Below the pieces are notes generated by a model, which was given only the letters and a program-made list of their open reading frames with translations, had not been told where the DNA came from and made no database searches. Shown one piece after another: positions 23,051-34,204 of a stretch of 64,000 bases of DNA. The stretch is taken from NCBI GenBank assembly GCA_022605955.1, contig JAKCOZ010000005.1:54623762-54687761 (forward strand). The letters are read 5' to 3'. The first letter of the stretch is position 1. Each line of letters begins with the position of its first letter. Source of the DNA: Rallus limicola (lineage: Eukaryota; Chordata; Aves; Gruiformes; Rallidae). The position numbers and the translations under genes are program-made.

Positions 23051-25285
23051 ACCACTGTGCTCCTAGTGCATAGAGCGATGTTGGAAGGGAACCATAGTCA
23101 GGAGCAATTTCAAGAATGGCTTTGCTTATATTATCTAGTGATGTTTAAACATGCACAGCATGTCCTTGAGAGCCTAAGGATAAAAGGAAGAGAGGAGATG
23201 AAAAATTAAGCCGGAACTAAGGTGTTTGGAAATAATTTGAAGCTTAGAGTTGTTTCTGGGCATATTAGTTTAACCTTCAAGTGAACCAGTCGTTTCTTTC
23301 CTTCCCTGCAAAGTAACACTTTTAAGTCCTGAAATTTGACTTTGAAGCTGAGATCAATGCTGGTAATGTTCTCATAACACCAACTCCCACTGGAGGTGAA
23401 ATTGGGAAGGGGGGAGGGAGATGACTTGCGGTTTATTCAGACTCCACACAACACACCAGGCAAGTGATTTTTGCATCAACTGTGTTTCCCTAACTAGGAC
23501 AGGGAATTTTAATCCTGTGGAAGGAGCCAGAGCCTTACCAGCTCCTACTGACCCAGCATCTCTCAAACCCAAGTAATACAAGTCTGGCTCTCAGCCGTTT
23601 CTGTCCCATGGTCTGTGAATTACTGGAAGGGTGCAGGATGCTTATAACACTCCACAGATCAGAAGTTAAAAGTCTGCTGTAAGTTGGCGTAAATTCACCA
23701 TGAAGGAGTCTGTGCTTCTGTTGGACCAATAAGAGAGAGAAAAATACAAATAGAAAACCATTAAAAGCCACTCACCTTGTTCCATAGCTAGCCTAAAAGG
23801 GGATGCACAAGCCATGGAATGAGCTATGCCTTGGATTCCTGAGTTATAGGTGGTTGATTTATCACTGGTTTGTAGCTGCTGTTAGCATTACCCAGCAGTG
23901 TGGCAGGAGACAAGAAATCAAGATCAGAAGAGTATTTAATATCTTAAAAGCATTTATTATATCTACGTTCATACCCATAGAAACATTGATCTTCAAAGCA
24001 CGGTGCAAACACTAACCAGCTAACGACTCCCCGTGCAAAGCCACTTTGGTGGCTATTTTGAATACATCTGTTATTTGTTTGCTCTCCTAAAAGGCTGATT
24101 GGTGCCATCAGCTGATTTAGGCACACACAGAAGGGAGAAGAACGAACATGAATGGAGGAGGAAGCAAGGGCCATGAAATGGCTTGGCCAGATGTCCCATG
24201 CACCAGTTAATGGAAATGGCTGGGTAGATAAGGAGTAGGTGAAGGTAAGGTGACAGAGCCACAAAACAGTGACAGGGCTGGAAAAAGGGGTGATTACTGG
24301 ATAGAAATACATCTTGGAGGGAGGAACGGCTGGTTACAAACGGTCTCTGTCTGGCAGAGAGAAATATACAGGGACTAGTAGCAGGGAAAGTCAAGTCATT
24401 CCAAGCCTGATGGTTACTAACAGGTTACAAAGCTAAATGGGGCATTTCTTACCCTTTTTTTCCTCAAATGCAGAGGTTTAGAGGACATCCTACAGATAGA
24501 TCTTAGTTAGAACAGGTGTACAACCTGCCTGCATGGCAGAGGGCAGGCGGCCCTTCTCCTGGGGCATGGGGCAGCTCCGCCTCAATGGCTGAGGAAGCAG
24601 GTCCCTGAGCCACATGGCGAAAGCCGGCACTCCTTGGTGGGACACAGACAGCGTGCAGTGCTGGATTGTTTCCCCCGGGTCCTCTGAGGCCAAATGTGGT
24701 CTCTGTCCTTCCCCTGACATCTGTGGAGGGCAGATCTGAGGATCTGGCCCTTCTGGTGCGTGCTTCACAGGTTTCATTTCGAGACATCTTCCTCATGGAT
24801 GTCAAACCCCCAGCGCTGACCAAGCCGGGGTAACCCCGCAGGGCAGAACCCCGCCTGGGGAGGGAGGATTTGGGGGCTTGGCAGGAGTAGGGTGACACCA
24901 ACATTTCTCTACACAGACCAAAGCCACCCGATCCCCGTCTCTCAGGAGAGACCCCTCACGCTGCCGGGGGCACGGAGCCGACCCTCGCAGCCCCTTCCCG
25001 CCCCAGCCGCTGTCTTCACACACCAACCCACCATCCCCACCTCCTCCTGGTGCCCCCTCCCCGATTTAAATAACGACTGAATTACCGCTCCCCCCGCTTC
25101 CCCGCCTCTCCCGCATCGCCGCTTCCCGCCCGGGGCTGGGCGGGGGGAGGTGAAGGGGGGAGAGGCCGGGCCGGGCTGGGCGCGGGCCGCCGCCGCGCTG
25201 CGGAGCCCGTCCTGCACCAGGCGGCGGAGGCAGAGCGAGCGCCCCGGTGGCACCGCAAGCTACGGCGGCCGTGTCCGCACCGCCT

Positions 25286-25313
25286 TCCTCCTCCTCCTCC
25301 TCCTCCTCCTCCT
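25286..25313 (+). repeat. (TCC)n trinucleotide run in the 5' UTR
   Basis: There are about nine TCC units ahead of the ATG at 25403, within the predicted 5' untranslated region. Together with the following TGCTCTTGCTGCTGCCGCC it makes a long pyrimidine-rich leader segment. The run is likely to vary in length between individuals. Confidence 0.85.
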
Positions 25314-25402
25314 GCTCTTGCTGCTGCCGCCGGCTCGGCTTGGCACGGCTTGGCTCGGCTCGGCGTCCCGCCCGGCCGCCCCGCGCGCGGCTCCCGCCCT
25401 CT

Positions 25403-25505
25403 ATGGATGGGAAGGCAGCACCCAACGGCGTGGCCACCATCGAGGACCGGATCTTGCGGATCACGGGCTACTATGGATATTACCCGGGCTACTCCAGCCA
25501 GAAAA
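25403..25505 (+). CDS. First coding exon of an unidentified protein-coding gene
   Basis: The exon encodes 34 residues plus one base (a phase-1 intron follows). It begins MDGKAAPNGV, continues with an acidic/basic TIEDRILRI segment and ends in the Tyr-rich TGYYGYYPGY followed by SSQK. There is no signal peptide or membrane segment. The ATG at 25403 is the first ATG after at least 320 bases of CpG-island leader. Its context has G at +4 but T at -3, so it is only moderately favourable. The upstream frame stays open to a TGA at 25151, so N-terminal extension from a non-AUG codon is possible but not needed. The donor is AAAA|GTAAGG, a good intron side with an atypical A at exon position -1. Reading on meets a stop at 25544, so splicing must occur before that. 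The coding-like composition and CpG island make it a genuine gene start. I do not recognise the protein and give no function. Confidence 0.85.
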
Positions 25506-25852
25506 GTAAGGCGCCCTCCGGCTCTTGGGGAGGCGTGTGTGTGTAGGGGAGGGGGATGCAGGCAGAGCCCCCTCGGCGGGGGTGGTGGTGGTGTGGAGTG
25601 TGGGGGGCCAAGGGCGGCTCGGGAGACGCGGGGTGCCAGGCTGGCTCTGCGGCCGGGGAAGGAAGGTTGGGGGGGGGGGTGGGCAGTGGAGGAGCGTGAA
25701 GGGAGAGGGGGGGGGAAAACGGCGTTTCGCCGCGTAACTTCGGCTCCATCCTGCAGCCAGCGCTTTGCTTGGGGACCTTTCGCTGTCGCTTGTAGGTTTT
25801 ATTTTCCATTTCCAGCGCCCCCCCTTCTCCCCGGCCCCATCATCTCCGCGCC

Positions 25853-25895
25853 GGGGGTGGGGGTGGGGGTGTGTGTGTGTAGTGGGGGGGGGGGA
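25853..25895 (+). other. G-quadruplex-prone tract with GT repeat
   Basis: Runs of G5 separated by single T bases (GGGGGTGGGGGTGGGGGT), then a GTGTGTGTGT run, then a G11 run, lie just inside the intron. On the coding strand this fits the four-run G-quadruplex pattern. Similar G-runs occur at 25669-25679, 25709-25715 and 26035-26045. Confidence 0.7.
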
Positions 25896-26106
25896 TGCGT
25901 TTGCTCACCGGGAGCTCCGCGCCGCACCGGGAAAGTTTTGGTCCTGGCGGGTCCCCCCGGGGCGGCCGCTTCAAGCGTGAAGCTCCCGGGTTAGTCATCT
26001 TCCTCCCGAAACTAATTAGATTATTCCAGAAAAGGGGGGGGGGGGACTCACCGAGGGGGTTTCCCTTCGTGCCGTTGAAATTGCCAGGCGCTTGTGGGTT
26101 TTAGGG

Positions 26107-26175
26107 CTTTTGGGGGTTGGTTTTTTGGGGTGGGGGTTGGTGTTGGTTTGGTTTTGGTTGGGGTTTCAAGGTTTG
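26107..26175 (+). other. G/T-rich tract, possible G-quadruplex
   Basis: The segment is composed almost wholly of G and T, with G-runs of two to five (for example TTTTTTGGGGTGGGGGTTGG) on the plus strand. It forms the 3' shoulder of the CpG island, within the intron. Confidence 0.6.
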
Positions 26176-26179
26176 GGGC

Positions 26180-29100
26180 TTTTTACCCCTTTAAAAGAAG
26201 CAGGTGACATGAAAGCGGTTGGTCTTTGCAGAGATTCACTGTATTTGAAGTTTTCTGGTTAGGAGCAGCGTGTTCCCAGCTGCTGGGGGAACCGTGGTGG
26301 GTTCCTCTGGCGCTGTGGCTGTCCCAGTGCCCTGTAGAGCTGTTTGTTTAACGGGGAAAGTTCGGCTCATGAAAGAAACGGATCATTTTGAACACCGAGG
26401 ATGGGGACACGTTGGGGTTTTATTGCTTTAAGAGTTACTTCGCAGTTTGCAAAAGCGACCTCCTGCCACAGCTTTAAAAAAAAACCAAACCACTAACAAA
26501 AAAGGGGAGTGGAGGCAAAGGAGGGATTGGAAAAAAGGGAAGGTAAAGCCCCCTCTCCCCTTGGTGAGGTGGGCACTGAGGAGCAGACTTTCTTCTGTGT
26601 GTTTAAACTCCCCTTGGAATGAAAGGAGGTGGGCTGCTTTCCAGAGCAGACAGTAGACTCCTCTGCAGCTCCAATGCACAATTAATAAGCTGCTAACATC
26701 AGACAGACGTGTCTGTGGGCTTTTTAGGACAGAGGGAGGAAAGCTGTGCCTCGAACTCGTAAACAGATGTGTTTCTTTGTGTAATGGTCAGCTGGAAAAG
26801 CGAACAGCCAAGCCTGGGGGGGGTTATCCAGCTGTTATTCATAGTGTGGCAACAGCGTGGCAGGTGTCAGGGTTGTTAGGTGAGGTCGGTGGGTTTCTCT
26901 GTAGTCAGAGGAGTTGGGGAGATGCTAGGAGCAATCTGGAGGAATGGATGCATGACAGGCCAAGGACTATTTAAATCTGCACCAGGTGGGACCCGCGTCC
27001 CAAATTCTTCAGCAGCTCTGGATGATCTCTGTAGAGTGATTTACCAGGGAAGGATGAGGATGCTGGGTTAGTACTTTGTGGGAAGTTTCCTTCCATGGCA
27101 GAATGCATCTTTTCAGCCTGCAGCAACACTCCCACTCTCTACCAAAATGCAGACCTGAATTCAGTGTTGGCAACGCGAGTGGCTCTGCACGGGTACATCG
27201 AGGAGGCCAGGAGGGCACTGCCTGGACACAGAAAGGTCCAGGACCAGGCTCTGCAGATGCTACAAACTGCCTCTGCTTAAAATTAGATAAAGCGTGCCGG
27301 GAGAGGCCAAGGTTTTCTAAAGTGCTGACTCTTGGGATCTTACTGCAAATATCCCAGCCTTTTGTGCCTTTGAAGACTGGGTTCTGAGGCAAAACAGAAG
27401 TGGTTTGCATCTCAGGTTTTGCTCTTTGAAGAAAATAAGCCAAATTTGTGGTCATTTGTGCTTAAAGAGGAAAATTGGAAGTGTATGACCCAGAGGTATC
27501 CCAATACTTAAATGCCTTCAGGTAAATGAAAAGCATATACCCCTTCTAAGCTGTGAATGCTTTTTAAAGCAGTCTCATAAGTTTTAGAACCATCATGATG
27601 ATTCTTGGAGCGCTTGCAGTTGGTAAATGCCTGCTTTATTCTTGAGGCTGTGTGTTTTGTGTTTATAAAGTGCTTTAACTTGTTAGAATTTTCACAAAAA
27701 ATAGTCTTCCCCCCCACCTGGGTTAAAACTAGGCATCCTTCAGGCATCTTGAACATAGACAGTGAGGCAGTGAGAGTTGCTCCTGGAGGTCCTGGCTTGG
27801 AGCTTGCACTTTGTTCCTGTGTCTAGGCTGAAGGATTACCTTCAAGTGGTGCTGCTTCAAGTGCTGTTGACACTTCTCCTCTTAGTTAATTGCCTGGTGC
27901 AGCTACAGCACTGTCAAAATTTAACCACTCAAGATTGGAAGTTTGTACAACTAATAATGTACCTGATACCTCGGTTTACTTCGGCACAGGCATGATTCTG
28001 TCACCACTATAGGTGTGACTGAACAGTACCTGGGCCTTCTGCTGGAGTGCATGCGATGTGTGCAGCCTTTTCAGGTATGTCGTGTCCCTACCCTCCCCAG
28101 TGGCAGAGGAGCCCTTGTCCCGTCATAGGGCCAAAGCTGTAGCACCTGCAGTCATCTGCTTACACTCTCACCTTGCTCCTGCCTGGGTTTGAAGGGTGCC
28201 TGAGGAAGAGGGCAGCTGAGGATGAGTTGTTGTCCCCAGGATGGCTTTGTCCTATCTGTTTCTTGGGTACCCCTCGGGTCGGATCAAGCTGGCCAGGGAC
28301 CAGATGGGGATGTTATTTGGATGATGACAGTCACCTTCCTCTAGGCACCTCTTTGTCCCCAGCCTGCCGTGTATCTTGATGAGAAAAGGTGAAGGCAGGA
28401 TGTGGGTGGCTGTTGTTCAGTCCTGAGGGGTCCTGGAAAATGACAAAAAGAAGCCCAAGGCGCTGTGAACTGTGCTGATGATTTACATCTCTCCTGTTGT
28501 GGATTGGCAAGTGTTCTACAGCTTAACAGGAGATCATGCCTAGGTTTCTGTGTGTGAAGGCTAGGGACTGGTCACAAATTGCTGTGAAATCTACTATCAG
28601 AGGACTGTAGTGTTGGAGAGCAGTTACTACAGAGAACTGCAGTGTTTTCTAGAGACTTTTACTTCATCTTCTATGTTTGTGTGCACTAACCTACTTCAGA
28701 CTTGGGAGCCTGCATATGATGATTCCTCTGTTAATTTTGAGCCAGGTTTTAAAAAAAGGAAAATTCCTTCTTTATTTCTCTGTAAGTCATCTGATTAAGC
28801 AGAAGCATGTATTTTGAGGTGGTGGTTGTGTTGATGTATATTGCAGAAATCTCCCCACACCACATCCTGCCTAAGAAGTCGCAAGGATTGGAGCAAGGTA
28901 GGATGTTGGATTTCCCCACCACCAGCAGTTCCTTAGATGAAAAGGGCTCTTCCTGATCTCAGCCACCCTGCACCTTTGGATTCATGGCTTGATCCCTCAG
29001 TTCTTCCATTTAGAAGATGGACAGTATGTATGAGGTCTTTGGCTTTTGTCAGAAGGACTGTGGAAAAACTCACTGAGAGACGGTTACTCTCTAGTTTCCC

Positions 29101-31524
29101 AGGGTATGGTGCTGGTTGTCGATCAGCCTTTGGCCTGGAGCTGTGGATGGTGCCATGTTTGTGACCTCTTGGCTTCATGTTTCTGTGTGTGTGCATTTTC
29201 ATTTGGTCTGATCCAGCTTTTCCACCACCACAAACAGTTCCCAGTTCTCTGTCCTCATCTTTGCTATAACTTCTCATTCTTCTCTTGCTTCTAGCTGGTA
29301 ATACAACCAGGTTTAGTGTCTCTAGTCTTTAAAGTATGTATGTTTTTTTTCTTTTCTTTTTTCACCCTGTCCAACTGCTACCCCATCTGCCTTTCATCTT
29401 GGTATGGAAAGCTTTTTTACTTTCACACTACAAAGTTCCTCTCCTTCAAGTCTGTCCTAACACCTTTTCTGTGCCTTCCACTGAATTAAAACTGCTCCAG
29501 CCAAAGTTTCTTGTCCCTAATCTTCATTAGCTTCACCAAGTCCACCTCAGATTTAAGCAATTTCGGCCTCTATCATGTCTTTTTGGTGGAGCAATTGCCA
29601 CCATCCACAAAGTCTTATGTCTTGTCCTGGCTCTCAGCATTGCAGAGCTGCATTTCTCTGTACTTTCTCAGCCCCAGCATAACTGTACTGACAAGGCAGT
29701 GGCTGCACTTCTCCTCCTGCTAGCTCTTTGCATGGGCCATCATCTTTCCATCCTGCTTGGAGAGCTCTTCTAAACACATCTGTCTGGAGGGGTTGATTCC
29801 CATCACAGCATGTCATGAACACCAGTATCCCACAGGCACTTGCTAGACTTTAAAACAAGTTCCCTTGTACATTCTCCCGTGCTGCTTTGAAACCCCTTTT
29901 CCTCCTTCAGACCCGCTTTGAAGTCCCAGAACTGTGTAAGCTCCTAGAAGCAGTGTTTTGTGTCTGCAGCAGTGGGACTGTTGGCTGTGTTACTGGGCTC
30001 ACAGTGTGATACTGGGTGGCAGTGGTTGGATGTGTAAGCCAGGGAGCTGGAAAACCCTTAGAGCAGCGTGTGTCCTTTGTGGTCCTTGGCGCCTGGGAAG
30101 GAAATGCTGAACCTGTCCTTAATGTTAGCACAGTTGCTGAAAAGAATAAGCTTTGTGCTTTCTTTCTTCCCTACAAACAGCTCAGGCGAGGCTTTGTGGT
30201 TTAATTTGGCAAGCCAAGCCTCAAGTCAGCAATGAACTTAAGCATCTGCTTAAGTCTGGACTTGCACTAAGCCACTGGGCTTTGGCAGTGTGTTTGAAGT
30301 TAAGTCCACGCTTAATTGCTTTGCATAATAAGGCTGGGATTACAGGCACGCTGAGCCAGCATCACTGGCTTGGCAATTCTTCTCTCCAGCTCTCTGAGCA
30401 GAGTAAAAAGCTGTGGAGGGGAAATGTAACTCTGAAACATTGGAGGGAATTTTCTCCTGGCTATTAGAGCAGCTGTGCCAGCAGCGCTGCTGCAGTATGT
30501 ATCACATGGCAAACCCGGATCGCCGCCGTGCTTACTGAGCACCCTGCTCTCCTGGTTGCTTGTCACTTCCAGTGAGAGGAACAGAGTCCCAGTCTGTTTA
30601 TTGGAGGCACCCAGCTCTTCTCTGGCAGTTTGCAGAACCCTCAGTTTCTCAGTGCAGAGCATGGACAGTAACGGGAGAGACTGGCTGGGAAAGGAGCAGT
30701 CAAGGAAAGGTGCTTTAAAATTTTTGGTGGATGAGGCTGACTTCATCAAGCTGTCCTTGAGGGGATCTGGGAGGGAGGCAGAGGTATCTGAATCAGCCTC
30801 TGCATGACCTGAGGTTGTTTCAGGGCTGTTCCAGCTTGTACCAGTTGGGGCAGCTGCCCCTGAGCCACCCCATAGTGTTCGGGTTGCAAGGACTCCAGAT
30901 GCAGGCCTGGGTGGGATCAAGCTTTATTTCAAAATCCTTCCTTTCCCTACTGGGCAAGGATTTGCCACAGGAGAGTCATTCCCAGCCCTTCTTTTAGGGA
31001 GAGTGTGCTTTAGTGGGGGCTGGATTGCAAAGTGCAGATGTAACAATCTCTTTATTTTTTCCCCACCAGCTCTGGGGGCACAAGTGGGTGCCACGGCACA
31101 GGCCGCAGTCCCGCTGTAGTTGCTTCTCCTTGCAGGCTTGTCAGTCTGTTCAGGAGAAAAAAAAATTCAATAAATGTAGGGCTGTGTATCAGCACCAGCA
31201 GCAATAATTTACCAAGTAATTTATTTTAGCAAAACAGATTTTATAAATACTCCCTTGCTTGCTAATTTTGGCCAGAGCGGGTATGTATTTGTTACTGGAA
31301 TAGGGCCAGGCTCTGTGTGGATCTCTGTGTTGGAAGGGCCAGCGTGGCAGCCTCGCACTTGGAGCTGACATGTGGGACGTCCACTTTACCTGGGGACTCA
31401 AAGCATGTTGGAGGATAAGGGGTGTCATTAGCTGGTGCAGTCCTTGGGCTTTTGTCAGCTGATTCATTCTCTTTGGGCCAAATGCTTGGGGAGCTGAGCC
31501 GTGAAACTGAGGTACCCAGGTATG
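26180..31524 (+). other. Proximal part of intron 1, repeat-poor
   Basis: No CR1 or LTR is recognised over about 5.3 kb. An ATG-initiated 61-codon frame at 27095-27280 has coding-like composition near its end (see findings). A long minus-strand frame at 30312-30920 begins at a TTG codon and has no recognisable family. Nothing else is supported. Confidence 0.5.
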
Positions 31525-32046
31525 CTGTGATACCTCGAGTGGCCACACCTTGAGTTACTGTGTTCAGTTCTGGGCTTCTCCTGCCAAAAAGGCCATTGAG
31601 GCCCTCAGGTGTGTCCAGAGAAGGACAACCAGGCTGGGGAAGGGGCTGGAGGGCAGATCCTCTGAGGAGCAGCTGAGGGAGCTGGGGTTGTTCAGCCTGG
31701 AGAAAAGGAGGCTGAGAGGAGACCTTATCTCCTCCTACAATTACTTGAAAGTAGGGTGTAGAGAGATGGTCAGTGGTCTTTTCAGCCAAGTGATAGGTGA
31801 TAGGACAAGGGGCAATGGGCTCAAGCTGTACCAGGGCAGGGTCAGATCAGATGTTTGGAAAAAATTCTTCACTGAAAGAGTAGTTGGGATGTGGAACAGG
31901 CTGCCCAGGGAGGAGGTTGAGTCCCTACGCCTGGGTGTGTTTAACAGACAGGTAGGTGAGGTGCTCAGGGATCTGGTTTAGCATAGGACGGGAATGGTTG
32001 GACTCGATGATCGTAAAGGTTTTTTCCAACCTTGTGATTCAGTGAC
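31525..32046 (+). repeat. CR1 LINE fragment with open C-terminal frame
   Basis: This is a sense copy from CTGTGATACC to the tail CCTTGTGATTCAGTGACA. The frame 31550-31981 is still open for about 140 codons. It carries the recognisable C-terminus of the CR1 reverse-transcriptase [57 protein letters not shown]. It has no ATG in the right place, so it is a relic and not a gene. The same subfamily occurs at 6436, 16192, 19562, 58047 and 61839. Confidence 0.95.
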
Positions 32047-33967
32047 AGATGGGCACAGTTCCGAATGACTGAGTTCAGCCTGGATGAATTTAAATTAGAA
32101 AGGACACTGTGGGGGATCAGAGCGATGGGGTGCATACCCTAGCACGGAGGGACTGGCAGAGCTTGGCTTGTAGGGTAGCCAACATGGCTGCTGCTCCAGA
32201 TACATCTTGGGAAGATGAACAGCAGGATGTAGGAAAGAAGAGTTATTTAAACTGAAGCGGTGCCTTGGCATGCAGACAAATGGGTATGAACAGGCCATGA
32301 ATAAATGAAGGCTGGAAATTAGCAGAAGGCTGGAATTAATGGCCAAAAAGTATCTCCCAGTCTTATGTATCTAAATAAGAATTATTTCCCAAGCTTTAAA
32401 GATGCCTCATAAAGAAGATTGCCAAGACTTTGAGAAAACATACTCCTGTTTGGCAGGGGAAACTGAGACAGTAAGGTGTGGGGGAGGGATGTTAATTTGC
32501 CAAAGATTGTGCAGAACAAGCCATAATGTTTGATGGTGCGATCTCTTCCTCCACTGGTGACTGCGCAGGTGCTAAAGTTGATAGAGGTACTTTTAGTAGC
32601 TTGGTAGCTTTCCCCATGTACTTGTGTGTGCTTTTTTATTCCTCTGCCTTCTCATGCTCGTTTACTCCAGGCCTTCTCGAGCTCCAGGCGATGGCTGGGC
32701 TGTGCCTTGTGCTCCCGTGTGGCACGGCTCTCCGGCAGCCCGCTGCTTCGCCTCACTCGCACCGATTCACCTGAGGTGGCTTGAAGCTCACTCAGCTTGC
32801 TGTTATCATGGCAGCATGGAGCTGCCTGCTGTCGCCTTCTCTTCTGCTGCCGCGTATGGCTCGTTAGGAAATGACCTGGGTACGCCATGAGCTCTTGGTG
32901 TTCTTCTGGAGAGCACGGAAGAGACATCCATCATTTTGACTGTCCTTCCAGCACTCTTTGCCTTACGTGTCTTCCCCATCCTCTCAGGCCAGCAGCTGCA
33001 TATCTGATCCTGGTTAAATGTGGTAAAATAATATTCCAAAGTGACACATAGTTCTGAGCAAACTTGGGTCCTTCCAAAGCTTGCATTCCCTTTTCTTTTT
33101 TGATTATTTTTTGTAAGTGTTTTAAAAGTTTTTCAATTATTTCTTCTGCACATTTGGAAACTGATGGGCTTTGCTTAGCTACCTGCCTGGGAATTCACCC
33201 ATGAAAGTGAATTTGTGGCTCGCTGTTTTGCTCAGCAACTGGTGGCAGGATTTTTTTTTTGACTCCCAGGCCTGCTGCTGGATGATCACAACAATGAGGA
33301 ATGAAAATGCCTGCAAATAAAATGTCCCCATCTCTTTGTGGCAAATAGGGTGGTGGTGGGGAAAGCGAAGTGCTCAACTGCCTGGTTAAATTACCCACTG
33401 AAAGTAAGTGGACCAGCTCTATGCAGTGTGTGGTCAGGGTAGAGACGCGCAGTGGATCTGCTGCATGAAGATGACCTTTCTCCTACTACTTTAAAACCTT
33501 ATTGATTCTTCCTAGATTTCCTTTCTGAATAACCTTGATAAGATGGACTTGTGCTTTCCTGCATTCAGCTCAGCTAGCCTGGATCAGGGGTAGCAGGGTG
33601 AGGGAGTGAGAAAGGTCTCTGCTGTCCTTTTGTAGATGCAAGGAGGTTGATGCTGATTTGCTCCTGTTCTGGTTTCCTGATGGGCTAAAGCAAGGGAGCA
33701 GCATTCAGGTCTAGGGTGGAAGATGATGTTTTCTGCTGATTCTGCTAATCTTAAAGCTGTTCCTTGTCTCAAAGCTGTCCAGTCTGTTTTGTCTGAAGCA
33801 GGAAAGGCTCCCATGTCTCTTTTGAGTCTCACTTAAGTTTACAATTATATTTTTGGCAGGGAGGAAGAGAGGGGCCAGCACCAGCATGGGACCAAATCTA
33901 CTACTAGACCAGTCATAGACCTGGTACTGTCCTTGACATGGTCAAGGAAACACTAGGAAAATGGTCT
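32047..33967 (+). other. Intron 1 segment
   Basis: A MIR-like relic sits at 32440-32525. The stretch 32660-32880 is locally richer in GC and CpG than its surroundings, with short open frames on both strands, but no exon signals are convincing. The rest shows nothing recognisable. Confidence 0.45.
32440..32525 (+). repeat. MIR-like SINE relic
   Basis: TGGCAGGGGAAACTGAGACA, then AATTTGCCAAAGATTGTGC, follows the MIR order (GATGAGGAAACTGAGGC, then TTGCCCAAGGTCACAC). It is diverged, and the identification is by eye. Confidence 0.45.
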
Positions 33968-34204
33968 GAAGTTGCATCAGGGGAAGTTTAGGTTGGGTAT
34001 TAGGAAAAATTTTGTTACTGGAAGTGTTAAATATTAGAACAGGCTGTCTGGGGAGGTGCTTGAATCACTATCCCTGGAGGTGTTTAAAAGAAGAGAAGAG
34101 GTTGTGCTTAGTGACATGGTTTAGTGTTGGATCCAGTAGGACTGGATAGATGGTTGGACTCGATCTTGAAGGTCTTTTCCAACCGAAACCATTCTCTGAT
34201 TCTC
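33968..34204 (+). repeat. CR1 LINE fragment
   Basis: It is a sense copy from AAGTTGCATCAGGGGAAGTTT through AACAGGCTGTCTGGGGAGGT and GGTTGGACTCGATCTTGAAG to AACCATTCTCTGATTCTCT. It belongs to a different, more diverged subfamily from the neighbouring copies and is 5'-truncated. Confidence 0.9.

Larger units (their letters stand above)
19600..25080. other. Upstream flank of the CpG-island gene, repeat-poor
   Basis: No CR1, LTR or SINE was recognised over 5.5 kb. It holds a perfect 20-bp duplication (20615-20654), G-runs at 20740-20748, and a run of AT-rich, possibly conserved sequence at 22730-23050. From about 24,540 the GC content rises towards the promoter. No coding frame is convincing. 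Confidence 0.45.
25081..26010. promoter_or_regulatory. CpG island promoter
   Basis: This is a dense run of CpG dinucleotides and GC-rich sequence, with blocks such as GCCGCCGCCGCGCTGCGG (25187-25204) and CCGCGCGCGG (25381-25390). GC boxes include GGGCGG at 25138-25143 and, just upstream, CCCGCCCC at 24997-25004. No TATA box is evident in front of the coding exon, which fits a broad CpG-type promoter. The transcription start is not visible but probably lies in about 25,100-25,260. It is the only strong promoter in the window and the source of the plus-strand exon at 25403. Divergent antisense transcription is possible, but no antisense exon is supported. Confidence 0.85.

Noticed and set aside
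25066..25464. Antisense frame across the CpG island with a Glu run
   Set aside because: It is the reverse reading of the TCC repeat and GC-rich leader. There is no evidence of a divergent coding gene.
25350..25994. Plus-strand 214-codon frame across the CpG island
   Set aside because: It begins at TTG in a different frame from the exon at 25403. GC-rich DNA lacks stop codons by composition, and the product is Gly/Arg-rich translation of G-runs.
30312..30920. Minus-strand open frame of 202 codons
   Set aside because: The first codon is TTG, there is no recognisable family or domain, no splice signals frame it, and composition is like the surrounding intron. It is probably a chance frame.
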